This document shows, piece after piece, positions 1 through 8,120 of a stretch of 32,700 bases of DNA. The stretch's first letter is position 1. Each line of letters starts with the position of its first letter. This DNA is from UMGS172 sp045578845 (GTDB taxonomy: Bacteria > Bacillota > Clostridia > Oscillospirales > Acutalibacteraceae), in contig JAZNLA010000064.1 of the NCBI GenBank assembly GCA_045578845.1, positions 1 to 32,700 of the forward strand. The letters are read 5' to 3'. Both the position numbers and the translations under genes were made by a program. The notes under the pieces were generated by a model. That model was not told where the DNA came from. It made no database searches and saw only the letters and a list, made by a program, of their open reading frames with translations.

Positions 1-20
1 TAGAGTGGGAATAAGTTGCT

Positions 21-791
21 ATGGGTAACGCAATAAAACCTTCGCTTATTCTGTTGACCGGTACTATTAATCCCGATGTTTTTAAGAGGGAAAGTGCTGA
101 TATTAAGCGGACAAAGATGAATGTTTATTTAACAGATAGCAACGAGAGGTTAAATCAATATAAAGATGCTATTTCGAAATATATTACCGATAGTGTATTT
201 ACGGATATTGTATTTGTTGAAAATTCCGGACATGAGTTTCCTGTATTAGAATTTGAGGTGCTTGCAGGCAAACATGGAAAAAGGTTTGAATTTTTGTCCC
301 GCACACTTACAGAAACAGAAGTACTCACCATGCTCAAAAAAGGGAAATCTTGGGGTGAGGCAGATTTAATAGATTATGCTGTAAAAAACAGTAAACTTAT
401 TAAAGAATACCCTGTGATTTATAAATGTACGGGCAGATGCTTTTTGACCAATTCCAAGAAAATAGTAAACAACAGTTTAAAGAGTGCATTTTCAAAACAT
501 CGTACAGGTGCACAAGTCTCAACACATTTTTTCAAACTTAATATAAGCGATTATTATAATTATCTGGAAAAGGCTAAAGAACTAATAGGCGATTATAATG
601 ACAGCAATATTGAAACGACATGGTATAACATGATTGTTTCAAGCGATATGGAAGTAGATTCATTTAGAAAAATGGCAAGAGTTCACGGTATATGTGCCGG
701 CTCAAACACCGCGTACGACCGCCCGAAATGGAAATATTTTTTATTGGACATGTATTTGTTTTTCGGCGGAAAGACGTTTAATATAAAATAG
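21..791 (+). CDS. Putative polysaccharide-biosynthesis (glycosyltransferase-like) protein
   Basis: This 256-residue soluble protein has no signal peptide or membrane segment. Its opening (LILLTGTI, then a DSNERLNQYKDAI stretch, then IVFVENSG near residue 63) and the middle motif GKSWGEADLIDYAV near residue 108, followed by YKCTGRCF, recall uncharacterised proteins found in capsule and cell-surface glycan loci that are thought to be GT-A-like transferases. That assignment is from memory of the pattern and is weak; there is no clear DxD motif at the expected place. The start at 21 has no strong ribosome binding site, but the LLTGTI opening looks like a natural N-terminus. The gene ends just before a shared terminator and converges on the GH94 gene. 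Upstream partners lie outside the window. The reading frame itself is well supported; the function is not. Confidence 0.6.
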   Translation: MGNAIKPSLILLTGTINPDVFKRESADIKRTKMNVYLTDSNERLNQYKDAISKYITDSVFTDIVFVENSGHEFPVLEFEVLAGKHGKRFEFLSRTLTETEVLTMLKKGKSWGEADLIDYAVKNSKLIKEYPVIYKCTGRCFLTNSKKIVNNSLKSAFSKHRTGAQVSTHFFKLNISDYYNYLEKAKELIGDYNDSNIETTWYNMIVSSDMEVDSFRKMARVHGICAGSNTAYDRPKWKYFLLDMYLFFGGKTFNIK

Positions 792-825
792 AATTCTTGC
801 TTTTTATGTTGCATATAAAATAAAC

Positions 826-860
826 AACCTCGGCGAATGTTTAGTTCGCCGAGGGTTTTG
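826..860. terminator. Bidirectional intrinsic terminator
   Basis: A 10-bp GC-rich stem (CCTCGGCGAA at 828-837 pairing with 845-854) with a 7-nt loop is followed by TTTTGTTTT on the + strand. On the - strand it is followed by TTGTTTATTTTA. It sits between two convergent genes and can serve both. Confidence 0.85.
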
Positions 861-883
861 TTTTAATATTTAATATCTAAAAT

Positions 884-3160
884 CTAAAATCTAACTTCGA
901 CTTTACAGGCGGGATTTTGGCTTGTGACCAAATTGCCGTTTATTTTTACACCGTCAACAAAGATTCCTTTGTCGCTTGAACGGGTAAAAGTAACTTCGAA
1001 TTTTGTGCCGCGGTATATTTTTGTAACGGAGTATTCGTTCCAGTCTTCGGGAACGTGCGGGTCAATTCTTAAACCGTCAAAGTCCGCCTTTACGCCGAGC
1101 ATTTCGTCAAATCCGCCATGGATAAGCCATGCGGGTGCGGCGGTAAAGTAAGAGAACAGGTTCATGCCCTCACGCGGATGTTCCGGTCCGTAATAAACGT
1201 TACCGACCGAGAACGGCTCGCTTGTTCTTCTTGTGTCCGAGTTATCGGGGTGATTAGGCAGGCAACGCATAAATGTATCATACGCTATATCGTATTCACC
1301 GCGTTTAATATCGGAAAATACCTTAAACGATGCTGCGTGGTTATAAACCGATGCATTCAAGAACATACCGGGGCGTTGTCTTGCAAGTCTTCCGCAACGG
1401 TCACCGTAAAATACATAAGCAGGGTAGTTAACAAGTGCACCGTACGGTGTATCTAAGTATCTTGATACGGCGGTGCTCATTTTCTTTATTTTAGATTTAT
1501 CGTCGATAATTCCTGAAAAAATACCCCAAGTTTGAGGATTGAGCCAAATTTTACCCTCAAGGTTTTTAGCCGAGCCGATTGCTTCGCCGTCTTCAAAGAA
1601 GGCGTAAACAAGCCAATTTCCGTCCCAAGCAACATCGTTGACGATTTGCTTGTATTCGGCAGAGCGTCTGTCCATTTCGTCGGCTTTGTCATTTGCACCT
1701 ATCCTGCGGTAAATTTCGGACATTTGGTTTTGTGCATGATATGCGGCTATGGTTACCCAAGCAGATGTTGCATCGGCACCGTATTTGTTAATTCCGGTCA
1801 GTCCGTCTGCCCAGTCGCCGTCACGCATAAGGATAAGGCCGTTTTTACCTCTGCTGTGGTACATATAATCGAGCGACCTGTAAATGTGCTCCTCTACAGT
1901 TCCAATTTCATCGCTCTTGAAGTAGCAGACCTTTTCGTCTAAAATCGAATAATCGCCGGTTTCCTTTATATAAGAGTTGATTGCAATGGGAATCCAAATA
2001 GGAGCATCGCAGAAATCGTCAAGGTCATGCCTTTCACCGTATTTATGAACGCCTCTGGGACATCTACCGTCAGCATACATATACTTAAACAGGAATAACA
2101 GTTTTTCTTTGATTATGTATGGGTCGACCAACAAATGTCCCCAAGAGTCCTGCATTCCGTCACGGTAGCCGGTAAGACTTAAAGCACGGTCGTATCTATA
2201 GGTTAAGTAAAGTTGGTTTTTAAGCCATATATTTAAAAATCTTTCAAGGTTTTTATCGGGAATGTTACAGTAGTTTCTTGCAATTATTTCATCCCAATTT
2301 TTTACAATGGCTTTAAGTTCGGTATCGCAAACGTCGGTATTTGTAAATTTTCTTATTTCTTCGATTTCAGCGTCGTTGTTACAGGCTGCTGAAACGATAT
2401 TCCAATGTATGGTTGCATTTGGACTAACAACATGGTCGGCTTCGATGGTTTCACTGTAATATTCAACCGATGAGTCGTCCATATATGTTTCTACATACGT
2501 GTCATAGGTCAAATTGTTTGCCTTGTCGGCTTTGAAAATACTCAGTGCATTCTTTTTGATGTAGGTATCAATTATATCAGACCTTATCTCGGCGTTTTCA
2601 AGGTCGTCTTCAATAGGACTTTTTTTGAAAATATCTTGTTTTGCAAAGGTTTTAATCTGTTTTTTTGAGTTGGAATTATTGGTAATTTTTACATTCCAAC
2701 ATTCGCATGTAGCCTTTAGGGGAACAAATATACATACATCAATATGTAAATTTTCAATGTCACCGCTAAATACTACATAACCCGGTCTTACGGTGCAGGT
2801 ATAGTTTTCTGAGTCGTTAAAGAAATCTATAACTTCTCCGCCGTCGGTTTGGATTAAAATTTTACGTTCGCCGTTCAAGTTACGGGGAAGATAGTTGCCG
2901 TTTACTTCGTGGTGTTTTGAAACCACAACGCCGCTCGCGTGGAAGAGGTTGCCTTTACCTATGTTAGTCACCGAAGTACGCACTTTATCATTGCAAAGAT
3001 ACTGAGTCCAACCCCTCGGTGTATCACGTCTTTCGATAACATATGCTCTGCCGTCCTCGGCAAAGTGACCGAAAACCTCATCTCTCTTATAATACGAGTC
3101 GATATCAATGTCGTTATGAGAACAGTCAGGTTTATAAACCTTATCTTTTAATGTCAGCAT
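884..3160 (-). CDS. GH94-family disaccharide phosphorylase (cellobiose/chitobiose phosphorylase-like)
   Basis: This 758-residue cytoplasmic enzyme belongs to glycoside hydrolase family 94, whose members split a beta-linked disaccharide with phosphate to give a sugar 1-phosphate and a free sugar. The N-terminal beta-sandwich domain is followed by an alpha/alpha barrel. Visible family motifs are GYRDGMQDSW near residue 335, RCPRGVHKYGERHDLDDFCDAP near 370, RDGDWADGLTG near 450 (the second Asp of GDWADG is the expected general acid) and the QRPGMFLNASVYNHAASFK region near 605. The start was chosen at 3160 because AAGGAGGATTAT lies directly upstream; a longer frame to 3193 has no such site. Length is close to the family norm of about 800. 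The specific substrate cannot be read from the sequence. The gene is alone on its strand and has its own consensus promoter, so it is probably sugar-responsive. Confidence 0.88.
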   Translation of the reverse strand: MLTLKDKVYKPDCSHNDIDIDSYYKRDEVFGHFAEDGRAYVIERRDTPRGWTQYLCNDKVRTSVTNIGKGNLFHASGVVVSKHHEVNGNYLPRNLNGERKILIQTDGGEVIDFFNDSENYTCTVRPGYVVFSGDIENLHIDVCIFVPLKATCECWNVKITNNSNSKKQIKTFAKQDIFKKSPIEDDLENAEIRSDIIDTYIKKNALSIFKADKANNLTYDTYVETYMDDSSVEYYSETIEADHVVSPNATIHWNIVSAACNNDAEIEEIRKFTNTDVCDTELKAIVKNWDEIIARNYCNIPDKNLERFLNIWLKNQLYLTYRYDRALSLTGYRDGMQDSWGHLLVDPYIIKEKLLFLFKYMYADGRCPRGVHKYGERHDLDDFCDAPIWIPIAINSYIKETGDYSILDEKVCYFKSDEIGTVEEHIYRSLDYMYHSRGKNGLILMRDGDWADGLTGINKYGADATSAWVTIAAYHAQNQMSEIYRRIGANDKADEMDRRSAEYKQIVNDVAWDGNWLVYAFFEDGEAIGSAKNLEGKIWLNPQTWGIFSGIIDDKSKIKKMSTAVSRYLDTPYGALVNYPAYVFYGDRCGRLARQRPGMFLNASVYNHAASFKVFSDIKRGEYDIAYDTFMRCLPNHPDNSDTRRTSEPFSVGNVYYGPEHPREGMNLFSYFTAAPAWLIHGGFDEMLGVKADFDGLRIDPHVPEDWNEYSVTKIYRGTKFEVTFTRSSDKGIFVDGVKINGNLVTSQNPACKVEVRF

Positions 3161-3208
3161 TATAATCCTCCTTGAATTTGCAAAAAATAGCAATTACATC
3201 TCAAAAAA

Positions 3209-3237
3209 ATTATACAATAACGGTAATTTATTGTCAA
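3209..3237 (-). promoter_or_regulatory. Consensus sigma-A promoter of the GH94 gene, with overlapping inverted repeat
   Basis: Read on the - strand, TTGACA (3237-3232), a 17-nt spacer and TATAAT (3214-3209) form a perfect housekeeping promoter about 50 bases ahead of the start codon. An inverted repeat, ACAATAA (3214-3220) and TTATTGT (3228-3234) with a 7-nt centre, fills the spacer. It is a candidate repressor operator, although A/T-rich overlap with the promoter could create it by chance. Confidence 0.8.
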
Positions 3238-3284
3238 GGCTTAATCGCAGTGTTATAGGACATTCTAATCTTTGTACAAATGCG

Positions 3285-3313
3285 TTGACAATCAGAATAA
3301 AATGTGGTATTAT
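3285..3313 (+). promoter_or_regulatory. Sigma-A promoter of the acyl-CoA synthetase/ior operon
   Basis: TTGACA (3285-3290), a 17-nt spacer and TATTAT (3308-3313), preceded by a TGTGG segment, make a near-consensus promoter. It is divergent from the GH94 promoter. The predicted transcript start is near 3320, which leaves a leader of about 73 nt. Confidence 0.82.
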
Positions 3314-3332
3314 ATATGCATATTTTATTACT

Positions 3333-3380
3333 ACAAAGTGCTAAAGTGCTTTGTTATTAAGCGGCACTTATTTGTGCCTT
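3333..3380 (+). promoter_or_regulatory. Leader with mutually exclusive hairpins
   Basis: The leader can fold as ACAAAG (3333-3338) with CTTTGT (3349-3354), and as GGCAC (3363-3367) with GTGCC (3374-3378) directly upstream of the AAAGGAG ribosome binding site. AAGTGC (3344-3349) can instead pair with GCACTT (3364-3369), which excludes the second hairpin. This could be a translational or attenuation switch. It matches no riboswitch family I recognise, and the stems are short. Confidence 0.35.
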
Positions 3381-3392
3381 AAAGGAGTTTTT

Positions 3393-5024
3393 ATGACTAT
3401 TATTGATGTTTTATCTGATAACGCCTTAAAATACCCGAAAGAAACTGCGTTGGTGGAAATCAATCCGCAGTTTGACCCTGAGGGAAGAATAACTTGGCGT
3501 GATTACGCACTTATGCAACCCGAACCGGGTCAGCCGTTCCGCCGCGAAATTACTTGGGAAACATTTGAAAAGAAAGCAAATTGTTTTGCTAATCTTTTGC
3601 TTACCCGCGGCTGCCGTAAGGGTGACAAGGTTGCAATACTGCTTATGAACTCTATTGAGTGGCTGCCCATATATTTCGGTATACTTCGTGCAGGTGCCAT
3701 TGCGGTGCCGCTTAACTATCGTTATACATCTGACGAAATAAAATATTGCCTCGATAAGGCAGACTGTTCTATTCTTGTTTTCGGCCCCGAATTTATAGGA
3801 AGAGTTGAGCAGATTTGCGACCGACTTCCCGATATTGCACATATGTTTTATGTCGGTGAAGACTGTCCGACATTTGCTGACAATTATGAGGATATGATTA
3901 AATATTGCTCATGTGAAAATCCTAACTTTTCCATTACCGAAGACGATAATGCCGCAATATATTTTTCGTCGGGAACAACCGGTTTCCCGAAAGCAATTTT
4001 ACATTCGCATAAAGCACTTATGCACGCGGCACTTTGCGAGCAGGCTCACCATGAACAAACCCATGAAGATGTTTTTCTTTGCATACCCCCGCTTTACCAT
4101 ACGGGTGCTAAAATGCATTGGTTCGGCTCGTTTTTGGTGGGCGGCAGAGCGGTGCTTTTAAAGGGTACTCAGCCCGAATGGATTATTCGTGCCGTATCGG
4201 AAGAAAACTGCTCAATCGTTTGGTTGCTCGTTCCGTGGGCACAGGATTTACTTGATGCTATCGACCGCGGCGAAATAGACCTTAAAAGTTATAAACTTGA
4301 CCAATGGAGGCTTATGCACATCGGTGCTCAACCCGTTCCGCCGTCGCTTATCCGCCGTTGGCTTTCGGTTTTTTCGCATCATAAGTACGATACCAACTAC
4401 GGACTTTCCGAGTCCATAGGACCCGGTTGTGTCCACCTCGGCATGGAAAATATACATAAGGTTGGAGCTATCGGTAAAGCAGGTTACGGTTGGGAAGTAC
4501 AAATTACCGACGAAAACGGCAATCCCGTCGATAAAGGCGATGTCGGCGAACTTTGTGTCAAAGGTCCCGGTGTTATGAAGTGTTATTATAATGACGAAAA
4601 ATCCACCGCCGAGGTTATGCGTGGCGAGTGGTTGCTGACCGGTGACATGGCGATGGAAGACGAAGATGGTTTTATTTTCCTTGTTGACCGTAAAAAGGAT
4701 GTTATTATTACAGGCGGTGAAAACCTGTATCCCGTACAGATTGAAAACCATATCCGCCGTCATGACGCGGTTAAAGATGTAGCCGTTATAGGTCTTCCTC
4801 ATGAACGTCTTGGCGAAATTGCCGCCGCTATTATTGAGATAAAACCCGACTTTACTTTAACAGAAGAAGAGGTCGAGAGTTTCTGTGCCTCGTTGCCCCG
4901 ATACAAACGCCCCCGCAAAATTATCTTTGCTGAGGTACCAAGAAATCCGACAGGTAAAATTGAAAAACCCAAACTTCGTGAAATATACTGCGGCGAAAGT
5001 CTTGTAGCACAGCAGATTAAATGA
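3393..5024 (+). CDS. AMP-forming acyl-CoA synthetase (ligase)
   Basis: This 543-residue protein of the ANL superfamily activates a carboxylic acid with ATP to an acyl-adenylate and then transfers it to coenzyme A. The adenylate-forming loop YFSSGTTGFPKA is near residue 190, TNYGLSESIGPG near 332, and the hinge region TGDMAMEDEDGF...DRKKDVIITGGENLYP near 415-445. The catalytic lysine of PTGKIEK is near 521. No membrane segment is seen. The start at 3393 follows AAAGGAG; an in-frame ATG at 3351 lies in the leader and has no ribosome binding site. It is the first gene of an operon with IorAB and PaaK, which suggests an aryl- or branched-chain acid substrate rather than a long fatty acid. The chain is not long enough for an extra domain. 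The substrate is inferred only from context. Confidence 0.9.
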   Translation: MTIIDVLSDNALKYPKETALVEINPQFDPEGRITWRDYALMQPEPGQPFRREITWETFEKKANCFANLLLTRGCRKGDKVAILLMNSIEWLPIYFGILRAGAIAVPLNYRYTSDEIKYCLDKADCSILVFGPEFIGRVEQICDRLPDIAHMFYVGEDCPTFADNYEDMIKYCSCENPNFSITEDDNAAIYFSSGTTGFPKAILHSHKALMHAALCEQAHHEQTHEDVFLCIPPLYHTGAKMHWFGSFLVGGRAVLLKGTQPEWIIRAVSEENCSIVWLLVPWAQDLLDAIDRGEIDLKSYKLDQWRLMHIGAQPVPPSLIRRWLSVFSHHKYDTNYGLSESIGPGCVHLGMENIHKVGAIGKAGYGWEVQITDENGNPVDKGDVGELCVKGPGVMKCYYNDEKSTAEVMRGEWLLTGDMAMEDEDGFIFLVDRKKDVIITGGENLYPVQIENHIRRHDAVKDVAVIGLPHERLGEIAAAIIEIKPDFTLTEEEVESFCASLPRYKRPRKIIFAEVPRNPTGKIEKPKLREIYCGESLVAQQIK

Positions 5025-5047
5025 GGTTTTAAAGAAAGGAAAAAATT

Positions 5048-6790
5048 ATGAAACAACTTATGCTCGGTAATGCTGCTGTGGCAAGAGGTGCTTATGAAGC
5101 AGGCGTTAAATTCGTTTCCTCGTACCCCGGCACACCAAGTACCGAAATCACTGAATACATAGCTAAATTTCCCGCAGAAGAGGTATACTGCGAGTGGGCA
5201 CCTAATGAAAAGGTTGCCGCCGAAGCCGTTATCGGTGCCGCGATTGCAGGCGGCAGGGCTATGAGTTGCTGCAAGCATGTAGGCTTAAATGTTATGGCTG
5301 ACCCCATTTTTACCGACAGTTATATCGGTGTAAACGGCGGTGCGGTCTTCTGTGTTGCCGATGACCCCGGTATGCATTCTTCTCAAAACGAGCAGGATTC
5401 ACGCCACTATGCAAGGGCATCAAAAATTCCCATGTTAGAGCCTTCTGACTCCAAAGAATGTTTGGAATTTACAAAACTTGCTTTTAGTTTAAGCGAACAG
5501 TTTGATACGCCCTTCTTTATCCGCCTTTCAACCCGCGTTTCTCATTCGCAAAGCCTTGTTGAATTAGGCAAAAGAGAAGAATATCCCGTAAAGCCTTACG
5601 AAAAAAATATACCCAAAAATGTTATGATGCCCGCCATGGCAAAGGGCAGACATGTCGTGGTTGAAGAACGCACCGAAAAACTTATAAATTGGGCCCAAAC
5701 CGCAAATATAAATGCCATTGAAGAAAACGGCAGTAAAATCGGTGTAATTACTGCAGGTATTGCTTACGAATACGCCAAAGAGGCTTTGGAAGAAAAGGTA
5801 GACTACTTTAAACTCGGTATGGTTTGGCCCTTGCCTAAAGACAAATTAGCCGAATTTGCAGGCAAATATGACAAGGTTTATGTCATAGAAGAACTTGACC
5901 CGTTTATTGAAAATGAGTGCAAGGCATTAGGACTTAATGTAGTCGGCAAAGAACTGTTTACTATGCTTGGCGAATACACTCCCGCTATGATTAAAGGTGC
6001 CGTTTTAGGCGAAAAGGCGGAAGTTGCCGTTTTTGCAGAGGAAACCATTCCCAACCGTCCTCCCGTACTTTGTCCCGGTTGCCCGCACAGAGGTACATTC
6101 TATGTACTTAAAAAACTCGGTCTTACCGTTTCGGGCGATATAGGTTGTTATACTTTAGGTGCCGTAGCACCGCTTGCCTCGGTTGATACTACTATTTGCA
6201 TGGGTGCATCTATCAGTGCAGCACACGGCATGGCAAAGGTACAAGGCTCAGAGTTTAATAAGAAGTTGGTTTCGGTTATAGGCGACTCGACCTTTATGCA
6301 TTCGGGTATCACAGGCCTTTCCGACATCGTTTACAATAAAGGTGCCAATACCGTTATTATTCTCGATAACTCAATCACCGGTATGACCGGTCACCAAGAA
6401 AACCCCACAACCGGAAAAACCATTCGCGGCGAGGCTACCCGTCAGGTTGACCTTATTGCACTTTGCCGTGCGTTGGGTGTAGAACATGTAACGGTTGCCG
6501 ACCCGTTTGACCTTAAAACATTTGAGGAAGTGGTTAAGACCGAAACCGAGCGTGACGAAGTATCGGTTATTATTGCCGAGCGTCCTTGTGCGTTGCTCAA
6601 ATCGGTCAAGTATGACGGACTTTGTGAAATTACCGATGCCTGCAAAAAGTGTAAACTTTGTATGAAACTCGGTTGTCCCGCTATCAGTGTTGACGAAAGC
6701 GGCACCGTTAAAATCGACGCAACGCAGTGTAACGGTTGCGGACTTTGTATCGGCGTTTGCCCCTTTGGTGCAATAAAGAAAGTCGATTGA
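5048..6790 (+). CDS. iorA: Indolepyruvate:ferredoxin oxidoreductase, alpha subunit
   Basis: This 580-residue subunit with IorB carries out the reversible, thiamine-diphosphate-dependent conversion of aryl-pyruvate (indolepyruvate, phenylpyruvate, hydroxyphenylpyruvate) plus CoA to aryl-acetyl-CoA, CO2 and reduced ferredoxin. The N-terminal pyrimidine-binding domain opens with LGNAAVARGAYEAG, contains SSYPGTPSTEI and includes GMHSSQNEQDSR. The diphosphate-binding domain contains GDIGCYTLGA near residue 361 and GDSTFMHSGITGL near 417. The C-terminus (about 531-578) holds two 4Fe-4S ferredoxin motifs, CKKCKLCMKLGCP and CNGCGLCIGVCPF. Length matches the family. Start follows GAAAGGAAAAA. IorB begins 12 bp downstream, so the two are co-translated. 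Oxygen-sensitive chemistry fits a strict anaerobe. Confidence 0.96.
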   Translation: MKQLMLGNAAVARGAYEAGVKFVSSYPGTPSTEITEYIAKFPAEEVYCEWAPNEKVAAEAVIGAAIAGGRAMSCCKHVGLNVMADPIFTDSYIGVNGGAVFCVADDPGMHSSQNEQDSRHYARASKIPMLEPSDSKECLEFTKLAFSLSEQFDTPFFIRLSTRVSHSQSLVELGKREEYPVKPYEKNIPKNVMMPAMAKGRHVVVEERTEKLINWAQTANINAIEENGSKIGVITAGIAYEYAKEALEEKVDYFKLGMVWPLPKDKLAEFAGKYDKVYVIEELDPFIENECKALGLNVVGKELFTMLGEYTPAMIKGAVLGEKAEVAVFAEETIPNRPPVLCPGCPHRGTFYVLKKLGLTVSGDIGCYTLGAVAPLASVDTTICMGASISAAHGMAKVQGSEFNKKLVSVIGDSTFMHSGITGLSDIVYNKGANTVIILDNSITGMTGHQENPTTGKTIRGEATRQVDLIALCRALGVEHVTVADPFDLKTFEEVVKTETERDEVSVIIAERPCALLKSVKYDGLCEITDACKKCKLCMKLGCPAISVDESGTVKIDATQCNGCGLCIGVCPFGAIKKVD

Positions 6791-6802
6791 GGAGGATAGA
6801 AA

Positions 6803-7375
6803 ATGGCAGATACTAAAAATATTATGATTGTAGGCGTCGGCGGTCAGGGAACACTGCTCGCCAGCCGAATATTAGGTAACGCCGTAATTGATATGGGATA
6901 CGATGTCAAGGTTTCCGAAGTGCATGGCATGAGTCAACGCGGCGGAAGTGTTGTAACATATGTAAAATTCGGCGAAAAGGTTAATTCCCCTATAATCGAC
7001 TGCGGTGAGGCTGATATTATCCTCGCTTTTGAACTGCTTGAAGCATACCGTGCTTTGCCCTACTTAAAGCAGGGCGGCAGGCTTATTGTAAATGACCAAT
7101 GCATAAACCCAATGCCGGTTATCACAGGTGCCGCAAAGTACCCCGAAAACATCGTGGAAAAACTGTCGGCAAAGGTTTCGACAACATCGGTTGATGCATT
7201 GGCATTGGCAACTATGGCCGGAAGTATAAAGTCGGTCAATGTTGTGCTCATAGGACTTATGGCAAAAAGCACCGATATTCCGTATGAAGTGTGGAAACAA
7301 GCGGTTACAAACACTGTTCCCGCTAAGTTTTTAGACGTAAACCTAAAGGCTTTTGACCTTGGTTACAACTACTAA
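6803..7375 (+). CDS. iorB: Indolepyruvate:ferredoxin oxidoreductase, beta subunit
   Basis: This 190-residue subunit is the gamma-type (2-oxoacid:acceptor oxidoreductase) domain that completes the IorAB heterodimer. The motif VGVGGQGTLLASRILG at residues 10-25 and the following EVHGMSQRGGSVVTYVKFG near 42 are diagnostic of the family. It has no Fe-S cysteine cluster, as expected, since the ferredoxin domain lies on IorA. An excellent ribosome binding site, GAGGAGG, precedes the ATG. Length is normal. It sits in the middle of the operon between iorA and a small membrane protein. Confidence 0.95.
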   Translation: MADTKNIMIVGVGGQGTLLASRILGNAVIDMGYDVKVSEVHGMSQRGGSVVTYVKFGEKVNSPIIDCGEADIILAFELLEAYRALPYLKQGGRLIVNDQCINPMPVITGAAKYPENIVEKLSAKVSTTSVDALALATMAGSIKSVNVVLIGLMAKSTDIPYEVWKQAVTNTVPAKFLDVNLKAFDLGYNY

Positions 7376-7391
7376 GAAAAGAGTGATTTTT

Positions 7392-8093
7392 GTGGAAAAC
7401 AGTAAAAAAACATATGGCGGACTTATGGTTGCATTTATCATAGTGGTATTTGCTCTTTTTGCCGCTGTGCTCATCATTCCGTTTACGCGTGAAGTTTTTG
7501 AAAACCTTTCGGGTAATCACCCGTATATTATGGGTTTTGTAAAGTTTGCTCTGCTCGCTACAGCGGGTGAAATAATTGCCGTAAAAATGTCGAGCGGCAA
7601 ATGGCAAAAGCCTGCCTATCTTATAGCAAGAATTGTAATTTGGGGACTCATCGGTGTTTGGATTACATATATGATGAAGATGTTTTTTATAGGCTCGGGT
7701 GCTTTAATTGAAGCGGGACTTATTCCCGGAAAAAGCCTCGCCGTTGACGGAATTTTAAGAAAACTTATCCGTGCTTTTGCCACAAGTGCAACCATGAATT
7801 TAACATTCGGTCCTACCTTTATGGCGGTACATAAATGTTCGGATACATATCTTGCCTTGCGTGCCGAAGGTGAAAAGAAAATTACGGTTGCAAAGGTTAT
7901 TGATACTGTGGATTGGAAACGTTTTGTAACCTTTACACTCTTTAAAACCGTACCCATTTTCTGGATTCCTGCCCATACTCTCACCTTCCTTTTGCCCAGT
8001 CAGTATCAGGTAATGCTTGCCGCACTTTTGTCGGTAGCCTTGGGAATTATACTTAATATAAAGAAAAAACCTGCTTCTAAAATGTCGAAGTAA
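7392..8093 (+). CDS. Multi-pass membrane protein of unknown function, possibly Mpv17/PMP22-like
   Basis: About 233 residues with roughly five hydrophobic segments (residues 11-33, 45-60, 73-95, 130-150 and 185-220) and a lysine-rich C-terminal tail. The pattern FGPTFMAVHK followed by VDWKRF and VPIFWIPAHTL recalls the Mpv17/PMP22 family, whose bacterial members have no established role; this is a tentative likeness. I chose the GTG at 7392 because it clears the end of iorB; an ATG at 7353 would overlap iorB by 23 bp. The ribosome binding site is weak either way. Its place between iorB and paaK in a tight operon suggests a role linked to aryl-acid metabolism, for example membrane passage of a substrate or product, but that is only inference. 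Confidence 0.7.
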   Translation: MENSKKTYGGLMVAFIIVVFALFAAVLIIPFTREVFENLSGNHPYIMGFVKFALLATAGEIIAVKMSSGKWQKPAYLIARIVIWGLIGVWITYMMKMFFIGSGALIEAGLIPGKSLAVDGILRKLIRAFATSATMNLTFGPTFMAVHKCSDTYLALRAEGEKKITVAKVIDTVDWKRFVTFTLFKTVPIFWIPAHTLTFLLPSQYQVMLAALLSVALGIILNIKKKPASKMSK

Positions 8094-8120
8094 GTTTTAT
8101 GTAGAGAGGATTTTGCCGTT

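Noticed and set aside
1532..1942. Long open frames opposite the GH94 gene
   Set aside because: They are antisense to a well-conserved enzyme, with no ribosome binding sites or recognisable motifs.
3351..3392. Upstream extension of the acyl-CoA synthetase to an ATG at 3351
   Set aside because: No ribosome binding site, and the stretch forms leader hairpins; AAAGGAG sits correctly before 3393.
3314..3392. A T-box or known riboswitch in front of the ior/paaK operon
   Set aside because: The leader is only about 73 nt and shows no T-box sequence or known aptamer core.
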